Positions 7,931 to 30,285 are shown, counted from the first letter of the stretch. The stretch is 64,000 bases of DNA from Nocardia fluminea (GCF_002846365.1 NZ_PJMW01000002.1:5022001-5086000); one strand, 5' to 3'. Numbers and translations are program-made. The notes: generated by a model from the sequence alone, not told the origin.

Positions 7931-9106
7931 GTGCGCCGGTTCAGCCTGTGGCTACGCGGACGACCCATCGTCGCCGATTCGATTCTCGCGGGATTGCTGC
8001 TGTTCCTCGATGCCCTCGGAGTGGGCGACGAGAGCAACAAGGTCGTCTACCTGATCTTCTCGGTGATCCTGCCGTTGCCGCTGATCCTGCGGCGGGTGTA
8101 TCCGCGGGCGGTGGCGGCGGCGATGCTGGTGCTGTCGCTGGTCAACACCCTGATCGGCTACCTGATCGATGTGCAGGCCGCCGACCATGTCGCGCTGATC
8201 GGGCTCGGCGTGATGCTCTATACGCTCGTGGCCTACGTCGGCCGGCGGGACGGGCTCGTCTTCCTGGCCTTCCTCGCGCTCGACCTGGTGCTGTCGGTCG
8301 TGCTGCTCGACCAGCCGCGCGGCGGGGATCTGGCGATGTCCGCGCTCATCTACGCGCTGTGCTGGACACTGGCCGAGTTCAACGGCGCCCGGCACGCGTA
8401 CGACGCCGAGGTGGCGGCGCGGCTCGCGGTCGCCGACTACGACAAGGAACGGCGCGCGCACGACGCGGTCGCCGCCGAACGCACCCGCATCGCCCGCGAA
8501 CTCCACGATGTGGTGGCGCACGCTGTGAGCGTCATCATCGTGCAGGCCGACGGCGCCAAGTACGCCCTGCGCCAGGACCCCGACACCGCCGAGCGCGCGC
8601 TCGCCACCATCGCGGGAACGGGTCGCGACGCGCTGCGCGAACTGCGCCGCACCGTCACGCTGCTGCGGACCGAGCACGCACCGGAACTGCTGCCCCAGCA
8701 CGGGAGCGCGGGGATCGCGAAGCTGGCCCAGATGATGCGCGAGGCGGGCCTGGCCGTGGACCTCGAGCTGACCGGCGAACTCGACGACATCGCCCCCGAG
8801 GTGAGTCTCGGCGTGCACCGCATCGTGCAGGAATCGCTCACCAACACGCTGCGCCACGCGGGGGCGGAGCCGAAGGCGGTGGTCCGGGTGCATCGGCGCG
8901 AGGACGACATCCTCGTCGAAGTCGTCGACAGCGGTGGCGTGCCCGCGCAGGGGAACCCGGGCGCCGAGATTCCCGGCGCGGGAATGGGCCTGGTCGGCAT
9001 GCGCGAACGGGTCGCGGTCCTCGGCGGCACCTTGCACGCGGGCAGGCTCGACGACGGCCGCTGGCAGGTGCGCGCCGACCTTCCGCTGCGCACCGAAGCG
9101 GAGTGA
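7931..9106 (+). CDS. Sensor histidine kinase, NarL/DesK-type (HisKA_3)
   Basis: A 391-residue membrane sensor kinase. The first 150 residues hold about five hydrophobic segments with little extracytoplasmic loop, as in intramembrane-sensing kinases. A coiled linker leads to the HisKA_3 dimerisation helix ERTRIARELHDVVAHAVSVI near residue 184, with the phosphorylated His in ELHD. The ATPase domain has the N box VQESLTNTLRHAG near 300 and the G-box region GAGMGLVGMRERVAVLGG near 350. It starts with GTG at 7931. The response regulator follows 65 bases later and is the expected partner. The signal is not deducible; kinases of this class often report membrane or cell-envelope stress. Confidence 0.93.
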   Translation: MRRFSLWLRGRPIVADSILAGLLLFLDALGVGDESNKVVYLIFSVILPLPLILRRVYPRAVAAAMLVLSLVNTLIGYLIDVQAADHVALIGLGVMLYTLVAYVGRRDGLVFLAFLALDLVLSVVLLDQPRGGDLAMSALIYALCWTLAEFNGARHAYDAEVAARLAVADYDKERRAHDAVAAERTRIARELHDVVAHAVSVIIVQADGAKYALRQDPDTAERALATIAGTGRDALRELRRTVTLLRTEHAPELLPQHGSAGIAKLAQMMREAGLAVDLELTGELDDIAPEVSLGVHRIVQESLTNTLRHAGAEPKAVVRVHRREDDILVEVVDSGGVPAQGNPGAEIPGAGMGLVGMRERVAVLGGTLHAGRLDDGRWQVRADLPLRTEAE

Positions 9107-9171
9107 TCCCCGCTCACCCGGGGGCTGTGCGGGGAGAACAGGCAAGGGGCTGCGGCTATTAGGGTGGGGCA

Positions 9172-9831
9172 ATGCCGATCAGCGTGCTCGTGGTGGACGA
9201 TCAGGAACTCATGCGAATGGGCTTGAAAATGGTGCTCGGCGCCCACCCCGACCTCGAGGTGATCGGTGAGGCGGGCAACGGTGACGAAGCCGTGCGGCGC
9301 GCGAGCGAACTGCGTCCCGATGTGGTGCTGATGGATGTGCGGATGCCGGTCGTCGACGGGGTGAGCGCCACCGCGCGGATCGTGGCCGCGGGGGAGGGCG
9401 TGCGGGTGCTCGTGATGACCACCTTCGACCTCGACGAGCACGCGCTCGGTGCCCTGCGGGCGGGTGCCAGCGGATTCCTGCTCAAGGACACCCCGCCCGA
9501 GGACCTCGTCTCGGCCATCCGCAGCGTCGCCGCCGGTGACGCGGTGGTCTCGCCCAAGGTCACCAAGCGGCTGCTGGACCGGCTCGTGGCCGAGGACCCG
9601 ACCAGCCTGCGCGATCCGAAGATCCTCGATGTCCTCACCGCACGGGAACGCGAAGTGCTCGAACAGATCGCGGCCGGTCGCTCCAACGGCGAGATCGCTA
9701 CGGCGCTGTTCCTGTCGGAGGCGACGGTGAAAACACACGTCGGCCGGGTGCTCACCAAACTCGGTCTGCGCGACCGGGTGCAGGCGGTGGTGCTGGCCTA
9801 CGAGACCGGGCTCGTGCGACCGGGTGGCTGA
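9172..9831 (+). CDS. Response regulator, NarL/LuxR family
   Basis: A 219-residue DNA-binding response regulator. The receiver domain has the acidic pair in LVVDDQ (residues 6-11), the phosphoacceptor Asp in VLMDVRMPVVDG near residue 54, and the conserved Lys in FLLKDTPPEDL near 105. The C-terminal LuxR helix-turn-helix spans LTAREREVLEQIAAGRSN to ATVKTHVGRVLTKLGLRDRV, about 153-205. The start is ATG 9172 with GGGTGGGG eight bases ahead. It forms a two-component system with the kinase immediately upstream. Its targets probably include genes outside this window, because the next gene, fxsA, has its own ribosome-binding site and possible promoter. Confidence 0.94.
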   Translation: MPISVLVVDDQELMRMGLKMVLGAHPDLEVIGEAGNGDEAVRRASELRPDVVLMDVRMPVVDGVSATARIVAAGEGVRVLVMTTFDLDEHALGALRAGASGFLLKDTPPEDLVSAIRSVAAGDAVVSPKVTKRLLDRLVAEDPTSLRDPKILDVLTAREREVLEQIAAGRSNGEIATALFLSEATVKTHVGRVLTKLGLRDRVQAVVLAYETGLVRPGG

Positions 9832-9903
9832 GCCCGCCGGCTCGCTCGGGAGAAAAATCGGGCGCTCGCGCGTTGAGGGGATAGATCGTCCGAAAGGATC
9901 GCC

Positions 9904-10395
9904 ATGACCGCCCTGCTGTTCGTCCTCTATCTCGTCGTCGAGATCGCCGCCCTCGTCGGCCTCGCCCAGTTGATCGGCATCGGCTGGGCGCTGGTCGTGC
10001 TCGTCGCGGTGTCAGGCGTGGGTCTGGTGCTGCTCGGACGGCAGGGCAGGCGGGTGTTCGACCGGTTCCGGCGGGCCTCACGCGGTGAGGTGACCGCCGA
10101 GAGCGCGGTCGCCGACGGGGTGATCGTCGCCACCGGCTCGGTGCTGCTGTTCGTGCCCGGCCTGGTCACCGGCCTCGTCGGCCTGCTCGCGTTGTTCCCG
10201 CCGACCAGGGCGCTGCTGCGCCCGGCGCTGGAGAAGCTCGGTACCCGGCGCTTCGGCCCGCTGCCCTCGTTCGCGCCCTCGCCGTATCGCGGGATGGTCG
10301 TCGACGCGGACGGCGACGTGGTCGATGGCACCGTGGTGGGGCAGTGGTACGACGATGGTCACACCGCGGGTCCGCGCGCGCTCGGCCCGGCCTGA
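9904..10395 (+). CDS. fxsA: FxsA-family membrane protein
   Basis: A 163-residue integral membrane protein of the FxsA family, named after the E. coli gene whose overexpression relieves F-plasmid exclusion of phage T7. Hydrophobic segments cover about residues 5-25, 27-45 and 75-98, followed by a charged cytoplasmic tail rich in Arg and Pro. Family landmarks are the N-terminal LLFVLYLVVEIAALV and the glycine-rich DGVIVATGSVLLFVPGLVTG. The start ATG 9904 has GAAAGGA five bases upstream. In mycobacteria fxsA (Rv2053c) sits in the same neighbourhood as lnt/ppm1 and rbpA, and that grouping is partly kept here. The biochemical function is unknown. Confidence 0.88.
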   Translation: MTALLFVLYLVVEIAALVGLAQLIGIGWALVVLVAVSGVGLVLLGRQGRRVFDRFRRASRGEVTAESAVADGVIVATGSVLLFVPGLVTGLVGLLALFPPTRALLRPALEKLGTRRFGPLPSFAPSPYRGMVVDADGDVVDGTVVGQWYDDGHTAGPRALGPA

Positions 10396-10442
10396 TCCGA
10401 AAAGGCCTTCACCGACACGCCCGCGCGCGGCGGCGAAGGGTC

Positions 10443-10448
10443 TACAGT
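10443..10448 (+). promoter_or_regulatory. Candidate -10 box for the small ribbon-helix-helix-like gene
   Basis: TACAGT is followed by exactly six bases and the ATG at 10455, with no ribosome-binding site. This is the layout of a leaderless transcript. Confidence 0.5.
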
Positions 10449-10454
10449 ACCGAC

Positions 10455-10658
10455 ATGGCCACCGAGCAGATCACCGTCACGGTGAGCGAGGAACTGGCCG
10501 ACGCGGTGCGCAGAGCGAGCGCCGCTGCCGGACAGTCGATGTCGGACTTCACCACCGCCGCGTGGCGGTTGGAAATGATCGCCGTGGAGGCGGGTGGGCA
10601 TTGTCCCGCCGGGTTCGGCGACGCCGAAGTGCGCGCCGCACTGTCACTGCCGACCTGA
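10455..10658 (+). CDS. Small ribbon-helix-helix-like protein
   Basis: A 67-residue protein that looks like a single ribbon-helix-helix unit. A short beta strand (EQITVTVSEEL) is followed by two helices (ADAVRRASAAAGQSMSDF and TAAWRLEMIAVEA). Such proteins bind DNA as dimers and often act as antitoxins or autorepressors. No toxin gene with RelE, VapC or PIN-like features follows; the next gene is an amidohydrolase 70 bases on. The C-terminal tail GHCPAGFGDAEVRAALSL is not part of the DNA-binding unit. It could therefore be an orphan antitoxin or a stand-alone small regulator. The function is inferred from predicted structure only. Confidence 0.6.
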   Translation: MATEQITVTVSEELADAVRRASAAAGQSMSDFTTAAWRLEMIAVEAGGHCPAGFGDAEVRAALSLPT

Positions 10659-10728
10659 CATTCGCGCCGCCGAGCCGAGACTGTCCCTGCCGAGGTGACG
10701 ATCCGGCGATACGGCAGACTGGGGCACC

Positions 10729-12321
10729 GTGAGTACCCAGTTGCTGATCGGCGGCCGTTTCTACAGTTCCAGCTCTCCGGACGCGACCGCGATGGCGGTC
10801 ACCGACGGCACCGTGGTGTGGCTGGGCGCCGAGGCGCCCGGGCGCGCGATGCACCCCGGCGCGGAGATCGTCGACCTCGACGGTGCCTTCGTAGCGCCGG
10901 CGTTCGTCGATCCCCACGTGCACGTCACCGCGCTGGGACTGCAGCTGACCGGGCTCGACGTGCGTGGCGCCCGGTCCCTGTCCGGTCTGCTCGCGACGGT
11001 GCGGGCGCACGCCGCGAACCAGCCGGCCGGGGTGATCATCGGCGAAGGCTGGGACGACACCGCCTGGCCCGAACAGCGGCCGCCGACGGTCGCCGAACTC
11101 GACGAAGCCGCCGGCCCGGGCCGGCTCGTCTACCTGGCACGGGTCGACGCGCATTCGGCCGTCGCCTCCTCGGCCCTGCTCGACGCGGCCGGTGATCTCG
11201 GCGACGGATACCGGCGTGGCGACCTGCTGCGCGCCGACGCCCACCACCGGGTGCGCACGGTCGCGCTCGCGGAACTCACTCGCGCCCAGCGTGATTCGGC
11301 GCGTCAGGCCGCCCTCGACGCGGCGGCCGCCCACGGCATCGTCGCTGTCCACGAATGCGCGGGCCCCGAGATCTCCGGGCGCGAGGACATCCGCGAACTG
11401 CTCGCCTTCGAACACGGCGTGGCCGTGCGCGCCTACTGGGGCCAAGCCGTGCGCACCGCGGAGCAGGCCAGAGCCCTGCTCACCGAGCTCGGGGTGCACG
11501 CGCTCGGTGGTGACCTGTTCGTCGACGGTTCGCTCGGTTCGCACACGGCCCTGCTGCGCGCGCCCTACGCCGACACGGCAGGCTGCGGCAAGAGCTTCCT
11601 CGACGAGGACACGGTCACCGCGCATATTCGCGCGTGCACCGAGGCCGGGATCCAGGCGGGCTTCCACGCCATCGGCGACGCCGCCATGGACACCGTCGTG
11701 GCCGGATTCGCCCGTGTCGCAGCCGAACTCGGTGGCCCGGCGATCGCGTCGCGTGGGCACCGGGTGGAACACGCGGAGATGACCGACGCCGCCGCGATCG
11801 CGCAACTCGCCGCGCTCGGCGTGATCGCGTCCGTGCAACCCGGCTTCGACGCCGCCTGGGGCGGACCCGAGGGGATGTACGCGACCCGCCTCGGCGCCGA
11901 GCGCGCCGCCGGCCTCAACCCGTTCTCGGCGATGGCGGCGGCGGGCATCTCCCTCGCCATCGGCTCCGACGCACCCGTCACCGGCATGAACCCGTGGGAG
12001 CAGGTGCGCGCGGCCGTGCACCATCGCACCCCCGGCCACGGACTGTCCCCGCGCGCCGCCTTCGCCGCCGCCACTCGCGGCGCCTGGCGCGCGGGCGGCG
12101 TGCGTGACGGGATGGCGGGCACGCTGGTGCCCGGCGCACCCGCCTCCTACGCGGTGTGGGACGCGGGCGACCTCGTCGTCGCCGCGGCCGCCGACACCGT
12201 GCAGCGCTGGTCCACCGACCCCCGCTCCCGCGTGCCCGGCCTCCCGCGCCTCGACCCGGGCGCCGACCTGCCGACCTGCCTGCGCACCGTGCGCGACGGC
12301 ACCACCATCTACGCCGCCTGA
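10729..12321 (+). CDS. Amidohydrolase, YtcJ/amidohydrolase_3 type
   Basis: A 530-residue metal-dependent hydrolase of the amidohydrolase_3 (YtcJ-like) group. A small N-terminal beta domain (residues 1-55) precedes the barrel. Metal ligands appear as VDPHVHVTAL near residue 63 (HxH), a lysine-free central region with the His pair in GFHAIGDAAM near 311 and HRVEHAEM near 345, and the late Asp in IGSDAPVTGMNP near 413. The reaction is probably hydrolysis of an amide or carbamoyl bond, substrate unknown. It starts with GTG at 10729 and lies 35 bases before lnt on the same strand, suggesting one transcript. An enzyme of this size sits between fxsA and ppm1 in mycobacteria as well. Confidence 0.85.
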   Translation: MSTQLLIGGRFYSSSSPDATAMAVTDGTVVWLGAEAPGRAMHPGAEIVDLDGAFVAPAFVDPHVHVTALGLQLTGLDVRGARSLSGLLATVRAHAANQPAGVIIGEGWDDTAWPEQRPPTVAELDEAAGPGRLVYLARVDAHSAVASSALLDAAGDLGDGYRRGDLLRADAHHRVRTVALAELTRAQRDSARQAALDAAAAHGIVAVHECAGPEISGREDIRELLAFEHGVAVRAYWGQAVRTAEQARALLTELGVHALGGDLFVDGSLGSHTALLRAPYADTAGCGKSFLDEDTVTAHIRACTEAGIQAGFHAIGDAAMDTVVAGFARVAAELGGPAIASRGHRVEHAEMTDAAAIAQLAALGVIASVQPGFDAAWGGPEGMYATRLGAERAAGLNPFSAMAAAGISLAIGSDAPVTGMNPWEQVRAAVHHRTPGHGLSPRAAFAAATRGAWRAGGVRDGMAGTLVPGAPASYAVWDAGDLVVAAAADTVQRWSTDPRSRVPGLPRLDPGADLPTCLRTVRDGTTIYAA

Positions 12322-12356
12322 CCCGCCGCCAGCAACGAATCACGGAGCGACACACC

Positions 12357-14036
12357 ATGATCGACCCCGCGCCGGGCAAGCACCCCGACTCCGCAGCCGA
12401 GCCGGCATCAGCAGCGCCTGCGGGGGACCCGGCAGCGGGCCGACCCGGCGTGAGGACACCGCATCCGACGGTGGCGCGGCTGCTCGCGGCCGTCATCGGC
12501 GGGCTGCTGCTGTTCGGCAGCTTTCCGCCCCGCCCGTTCTGGTTCCTCGCGCCCGTGGCGATCGCGTTGCTCACCCTCGCGGTGCGCGGGCCGGGCAAGG
12601 CGCGCGGCGGGTTCGGGTACGGGATGCTCGGCGGGCTGGCGTTCTTCGTGCCGTTGCTGCCGTGGACCGGGATCTACGTGGGCCCGGTGCCGTGGTTGGC
12701 GCTGTCCACGGTGTGCGCGTTGTACTTCGGTCTGTGGGGTGTGCTGGCCCGATGGTTGAGCGCGCTGCCGGGCTGGCCGATCTGGCTCGCGCTCGCGTGG
12801 ACCGCGAGCGAATGGGTGCGATCGAGTTTCCCGTTCGGCGGATTCCCGTGGGGGCGCGTCGCGTTCGGTCAAGCCGATGGCTGGTATCTGCCGCTGGCCG
12901 CCTACGGTGGTGCGCCGCTGGTGGGTTTCGCCGTCGCGCTGACCGGCACCGCGCTCGCCGCGCTCGCGCTGCGGCTGCTCGCCTGGGTCCGCACGCCCAC
13001 GCCACGCCCGAACACTCGCGCCGTGCGGAGCGGATTTGCCACCGCCGTGGTGGCCGTGGCTATCATGCCCCTGGCCGGAGTGATCCTGCGGCCGACACTG
13101 CCCGCGCCGGACGCAGGCATCGAGACGATCACGGTCGCCGCCATCCAGGGCAGTGTTCCGCGGCTCGGGCTCGACTTCAACGCCCAGCGCCGCGCCGTGC
13201 TGGACAACCACGTCCGGCGCACCGAGGAGTTGGCCGACGCCGTCACCCGCGGCCGGGCCGAGCGGCCCGACATCGTGATCTGGCCCGAGAACTCCTCCGA
13301 TATCGACCCACTGCGCAATGCCGACGCCGCCGCCGAGATCACCGAAGCCTCGGTGAAGATCGGCGCCCCCATCCTGGTCGGCGCAGTCCTGGTGAACGGT
13401 GACCGCACGACCACCAACTCGGTGATCGTGTGGAACGGCACGGCGGGCCCGGGGGAGCGCCACGACAAGAAGATCATCCAGCCGTTCGGCGAATACCTGC
13501 CGATGCGCGGATTCTTCCGTGTGTTCTCCTCCTATGCCGACCGTGCCGGCTATTTCGTGCCGGGTAATGGTGACGGAACGGTGACGGCCGCCGGTGTACC
13601 GGTGGGTGTGGCCACCTGTTATGAGGTCGCGTTCGACCGCGCATTTCGGGATTCCCTCGACGCCGGCGCCCAATTGCTGACGGTGCCCACCAACAACGCC
13701 ACCTTCGGTGAGAGCGAGATGACCTACCAGCAGCTGGCGATGTCGCGGGTGCGGGCGGTCGAGCACGGGCGTGCGCTCGTGGTGTCAGCAACCACGGGGG
13801 TGAGCGGGATCATCACCGCTGACGGCGTGCTCAGGCAGCACACCGAACAGGTCGTGCCCGCTGCTCTGGTCGCCCAGCTACCGTTGCGCGACACTTCGAC
13901 GGTCGCTACCCGAATCGGTGCGTGGCCAGAACTCGCGTCCGTTATCCTGACCGCGATCGGTGTCGGATTGCTATTACTCCGCCGCCGCCGCGCAAATCAG
14001 ACACACCTTGCGCGAAGTTCGGACAATTCTGAATAA
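12357..14036 (+). CDS. lnt: Apolipoprotein N-acyltransferase
   Basis: A 559-residue membrane enzyme that adds the third acyl chain to the N-terminal Cys of lipoproteins. After a Pro/Ala-rich N-tail, about seven hydrophobic helices occupy residues 40-250. An eighth lies at the C-terminus (about 525-545). Between them is the nitrilase-like domain with the catalytic triad: Glu in VIWPENSSDIDP near 308, Lys in HDKKIIQPFGEYLP near 372, and Cys in GVATCYEVAFDRAF near 422. The start ATG 12357 has GGAG nearby. In mycobacteria lnt is fused or adjacent to the mannosyltransferase ppm1; here the protein ends without that domain, and the next gene is the NRPS. Confidence 0.95.
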   Translation: MIDPAPGKHPDSAAEPASAAPAGDPAAGRPGVRTPHPTVARLLAAVIGGLLLFGSFPPRPFWFLAPVAIALLTLAVRGPGKARGGFGYGMLGGLAFFVPLLPWTGIYVGPVPWLALSTVCALYFGLWGVLARWLSALPGWPIWLALAWTASEWVRSSFPFGGFPWGRVAFGQADGWYLPLAAYGGAPLVGFAVALTGTALAALALRLLAWVRTPTPRPNTRAVRSGFATAVVAVAIMPLAGVILRPTLPAPDAGIETITVAAIQGSVPRLGLDFNAQRRAVLDNHVRRTEELADAVTRGRAERPDIVIWPENSSDIDPLRNADAAAEITEASVKIGAPILVGAVLVNGDRTTTNSVIVWNGTAGPGERHDKKIIQPFGEYLPMRGFFRVFSSYADRAGYFVPGNGDGTVTAAGVPVGVATCYEVAFDRAFRDSLDAGAQLLTVPTNNATFGESEMTYQQLAMSRVRAVEHGRALVVSATTGVSGIITADGVLRQHTEQVVPAALVAQLPLRDTSTVATRIGAWPELASVILTAIGVGLLLLRRRRANQTHLARSSDNSE

Positions 14037-14239
14037 GCGGTTTGTTTCAACCGGGGGGAAGCGGCACAAAGTTGCTGTTTGTGGGGCGTAATTCGTTGAG
14101 CTCGAAATAAATTCACATTGGTAGCCATCCGGCTGCCGTAGTACTCCGAATCATGGGCGTGGAAAAGCCACGCCCTGGGCCGTCGTGTGCCCGGGCGCTG
14201 CTCGGGGAGTCGTGACACAAGGCAGAAACGGAGTGCTTG
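14037..14239 (+). promoter_or_regulatory. Leader/promoter interval before the NRPS gene
   Basis: This 203-base gap is AT-rich for the region. It contains an inverted repeat CACAAA-N7-TTTGTG at 14065-14083. It also contains a hairpin GGGCGTGG-AAAAG-CCACGCCC at 14155-14175, about 65 bases before the ATG. The hairpin lacks a T tract, so it could be an lnt terminator or a structured leader of the NRPS message. I see no IdeR/DmdR-type iron box and no clear -35/-10 pair. GGAG precedes the ATG at 14240. Confidence 0.5.
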
Positions 14240-27903
<13,664 letters not shown>

Positions 27904-27907
<4 letters not shown>

Positions 27908-28893
27908 GTCTCGCGGTAGAAGTGCACGGCTTGGCCAAGAGTTACGGCAAGGTGCGCGTCCTGAAGGAAATCGACCTGGAGATCCCGGCGGGGACCGTCC
28001 TCGGCCTGCTGGGGCCCAACGGTGCGGGCAAGACCACCACCGTGCGGATCGTCACCACGCTGTTGCGACCCGACGCCGGTTCGGTGCGCGTCGCCGGTGT
28101 CGACGTGCTGGCCGACCCGGCCGCCGCGCGCACCAGGATCGGGTTGTCCGGCCAGTACGCGGCGGTCGACGCGAACCTGACCGGCTACGAGAACCTCCGC
28201 ATGGTGGCGCGCCTGTACGGCATGGGACGCAAGCAGGCCGTCGCCCGCGTGGAGGAACTGCTCACCGCGTTCGGACTCGACCACGCGTCGGGCCGTCGGG
28301 CGGGCACCTACTCCGGTGGCATGGCCCGACGCCTCGACCTGGCGGGTGCGCTGGTGGCGCGGCCGCCGGTGGTGGTGCTCGACGAACCGACCACCGGCCT
28401 GGACCCGCGCGGTCGACTGGACATGTGGCAGGTGATCGGTGATCTCGTCGACGACGGCACCACCGTCCTGCTCACCACCCAGTACCTCGAGGAGGCCGAC
28501 CTGCTCGCCGACCGGATCACCGTCATCGACAAGGGCACGGTCATCGCCCGCGGATCCGCCGACGAGCTCAAGACCTCCATCGGCGGTGACCGGCTCACGG
28601 TCACTCTCGCCGCGGGGCAGAGCCCGTGGCCCGCGGTGCAGGTGCTGCAGCAGGTCGGGGTCGGCGAACCCATTCACGAACCCGGCAGCGACGAGGTATC
28701 GGTGGTGGTCGGCAACGGGTCACGCACGATGGTCGAAGCGCTGCGCCGCCTCGACGACGCCGGGGTCTGCGTCCTCGACGCGAACGTCGTGCGACCCACC
28801 CTCGACGACGTGTTCCTCTCCCTCACCGGCACCCCGGCCGAGACCGTTCCCGAACCCGAAACCGACGACGTGCAAGAGGAGGTCCTGTCGTGA
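27904..28893 (+). CDS. ABC transporter ATP-binding protein, DrrA family
   Basis: A 329-residue ATPase of the daunorubicin-resistance (DrrA) type that energises drug or lipid export with a DrrB-like permease. Walker A is GPNGAGKTT near residue 38, the signature is YSGGMARRLDLAG near 139, Walker B is VVVLDEPTTGLD near 157, and the switch region is LLTTQYLEEAD near 192. A C-terminal extension of about 100 residues with the ending VVRPTLDDVFLSLTG is typical of DrrA. The GTG start at 27904 overlaps the NRPS stop as GTGA, so translation is coupled to the synthetase. The natural inference is export of, or self-protection against, the NRPS product. Confidence 0.92.
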
Positions 28894-29780
28894 GTGCTCC
28901 CGACGTCACGGTGGACGAGTACGAAACCCGCGATCTGCCCATCCAGCCGGCCACCCCGCGGCCGTCCGCCCCCGAGGAGATGGCACCGAAGGCCCGGTTC
29001 GTGCGCGACAGCGCGATCGTGGCCTACCGCAACCTGCTGACCATCCTGCGGGTGCCGACGCTGCTGGTCACCGCCACCATCCAGCCGCTGATGTTCGTGT
29101 TCCTGTTCGCCTACATCTTCGGCGCCTCGCTCGGCGGCGACCAGTACCGGGAGTTCCTCCTGGCCGGCATCTTCACCCAGACTGTGGCGTTCAACGCCGC
29201 GTTCACCACCGTCGGCCTGGCCGGTGACCTGCAGAAGGGCATCATCGACCGGATGCGCACGCTGCCGATGTCGCGACTGGCGGTCCTGATGGGGCGCACC
29301 CTGTCGGACCTGGTCGTCAACATCGTGAGCCTGGGCGTGATGTCGATCTGCGGCTACATCGTCGGCTGGCGCATCCACGGCAGCTTCGGCGACGCCGTGA
29401 TCGCCTTCTCCATCATCTTGCTGTTCGCGTTCGCGATGTCGTGGGTCGGCGCCCTGACCGGCCTGGTCTCCCCGACGGTGGAGGTGGCACAGAGCGCGGG
29501 CCTGATCTGGCTGTTCCCGCTGACGTTCATCTCCTCGGCGTTCATCTCCGCCGAAACCCTGCCGGGGCCCCTGCGCGCCATCGCCGAGTGGAATCCGATC
29601 ACCGCGGTCTCGGCAGCGGGTCGCAAGCTCTTCGAGAACGACTCGCCCCCCACCTTCGTCCCCGCGACGGGCTGGGCCGCGGAGAACTGCATCCTCTACG
29701 CGATCATCTGCTCGCTGGTCATCCTCGCCATCGCGATGCCGGCGGCACTACTGCAGTACCGTAAGGTAGCCAGCCACTGA
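28890..29780 (+). CDS. ABC-2 type transporter permease, DrrB family
   Basis: A 296-residue membrane subunit of the exporter. After a 45-residue cytoplasmic N-terminus, about six hydrophobic segments follow, with an amphipathic coupling region between TM2 and TM3 (LQKGIIDRMRTLPMSRLAVL) that is characteristic of ABC-2 permeases of the DrrB type. The ending segment contains LFPLTFISSAFIS and WNPITAVSAAGRKLF, also family-typical. GTG 28890 overlaps the drrA-like stop by four bases. This is the last gene of the NRPS operon. Its stop is followed by an inverted-repeat region and a strong terminator. Confidence 0.92.
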   Translation: MSAPDVTVDEYETRDLPIQPATPRPSAPEEMAPKARFVRDSAIVAYRNLLTILRVPTLLVTATIQPLMFVFLFAYIFGASLGGDQYREFLLAGIFTQTVAFNAAFTTVGLAGDLQKGIIDRMRTLPMSRLAVLMGRTLSDLVVNIVSLGVMSICGYIVGWRIHGSFGDAVIAFSIILLFAFAMSWVGALTGLVSPTVEVAQSAGLIWLFPLTFISSAFISAETLPGPLRAIAEWNPITAVSAAGRKLFENDSPPTFVPATGWAAENCILYAIICSLVILAIAMPAALLQYRKVASH

Positions 29781-29897
29781 GTTCTCGGCGGCTGGCGCCG
29801 CGCGTTCTCGGCGCTGAACTCCACCTCTTCCCTCCCTACGGGCACTCCTTCGTCGCACCCTTCGGTCAGTCCATCGGCGGAGGCGCGCCGAGAACGC
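29781..29897. repeat. Inverted and direct repeat GTTCTCGGCG after the exporter operon
   Basis: GTTCTCGGCG occurs twice in direct orientation (29781-29790 and 29804-29813) and once inverted near 29886-29895. The longest matching arms are GCGTTCTCGGCGC (29802-29814) and its reverse complement (29885-29897), 13 of 13 bases, 70 bases apart. The intervening sequence is non-coding. This may be a REP-like palindromic element or part of an extended terminator. Confidence 0.55.
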
Positions 29898-29940
29898 CGA
29901 AGCCCGCCTTCCCGATTCGGGTAGGCGGGCTTCGGCGTTT
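29893..29940. terminator. Strong bidirectional terminator between the exporter and rbpA
   Basis: A perfect 17-bp stem pairs 29893-29909 with 29923-29939. The 13-base loop itself contains CCCG/CGGG. A short T run follows on the plus strand and an A run precedes it, so it can end transcription from both the NRPS operon (+) and rbpA (-). Confidence 0.85.
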
Positions 29941-29949
29941 ATCGGGTGC

Positions 29950-30285
29950 TTATCCGCGACGGCGGGTCTTGAGGAGGTCGAGGCGCTCCTTGAGCAGCTC
30001 CTCGAGCTCTTCCTTGCTGCGACGTTCCAGCAGCATGTCCCAGTGGGTGCGCGGCGGCTTGACCTTCTTGGTCTCCACGGAGGTGCCCTCCATGAGCTGA
30101 CCCTCCTGGCCGTTACGGCACAGCCAGGTGGGCGGGATCTCCGCGTCGTCGGCGAACGGGACGTCGAATTCCTCACCGTTGTCGGTGCGGTAGCGGGCGA
30201 TCCGGCGGGGGGCCAAGTCGTGGTCGCGATCGGTCTCGTAGCTCACCGCTCCGAGCCGGCTGCCCCGGAGTACGCGATCTGCCAT
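29950..30285 (-). CDS. rbpA: RNA polymerase-binding protein RbpA
   Basis: A 111-residue transcription activator, exactly the length of mycobacterial RbpA. It binds RNA polymerase and the principal sigma factor and stabilises the open promoter complex. Visible parts are the N-terminal tail with LRGSRLGAVSYETDR, the core beta domain around RRIARYRTDNGEEFDVPFAD and IPPTWLCRNGQ, and the C-terminal sigma-interacting helix WDMLLERRSKEELEELLKER. It starts with ATG 30285, with AGGAG correctly spaced. The gene is probably essential and well expressed. It faces the NRPS operon across a bidirectional terminator and is divergent from a small zinc-finger-like gene. Confidence 0.95.
   Translation of the reverse strand: MADRVLRGSRLGAVSYETDRDHDLAPRRIARYRTDNGEEFDVPFADDAEIPPTWLCRNGQEGQLMEGTSVETKKVKPPRTHWDMLLERRSKEELEELLKERLDLLKTRRRG

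Noticed and set aside
12357..14036. Lnt fused to the Ppm1 mannosyltransferase domain
   Set aside because: The protein ends after the last membrane helix of Lnt, and no GT2 domain follows before the NRPS.
14037..14239. Iron box (IdeR/DmdR) controlling the NRPS
   Set aside because: I searched by eye for TTAGGTTAGGCTAACCTAA-like sequence and found none.
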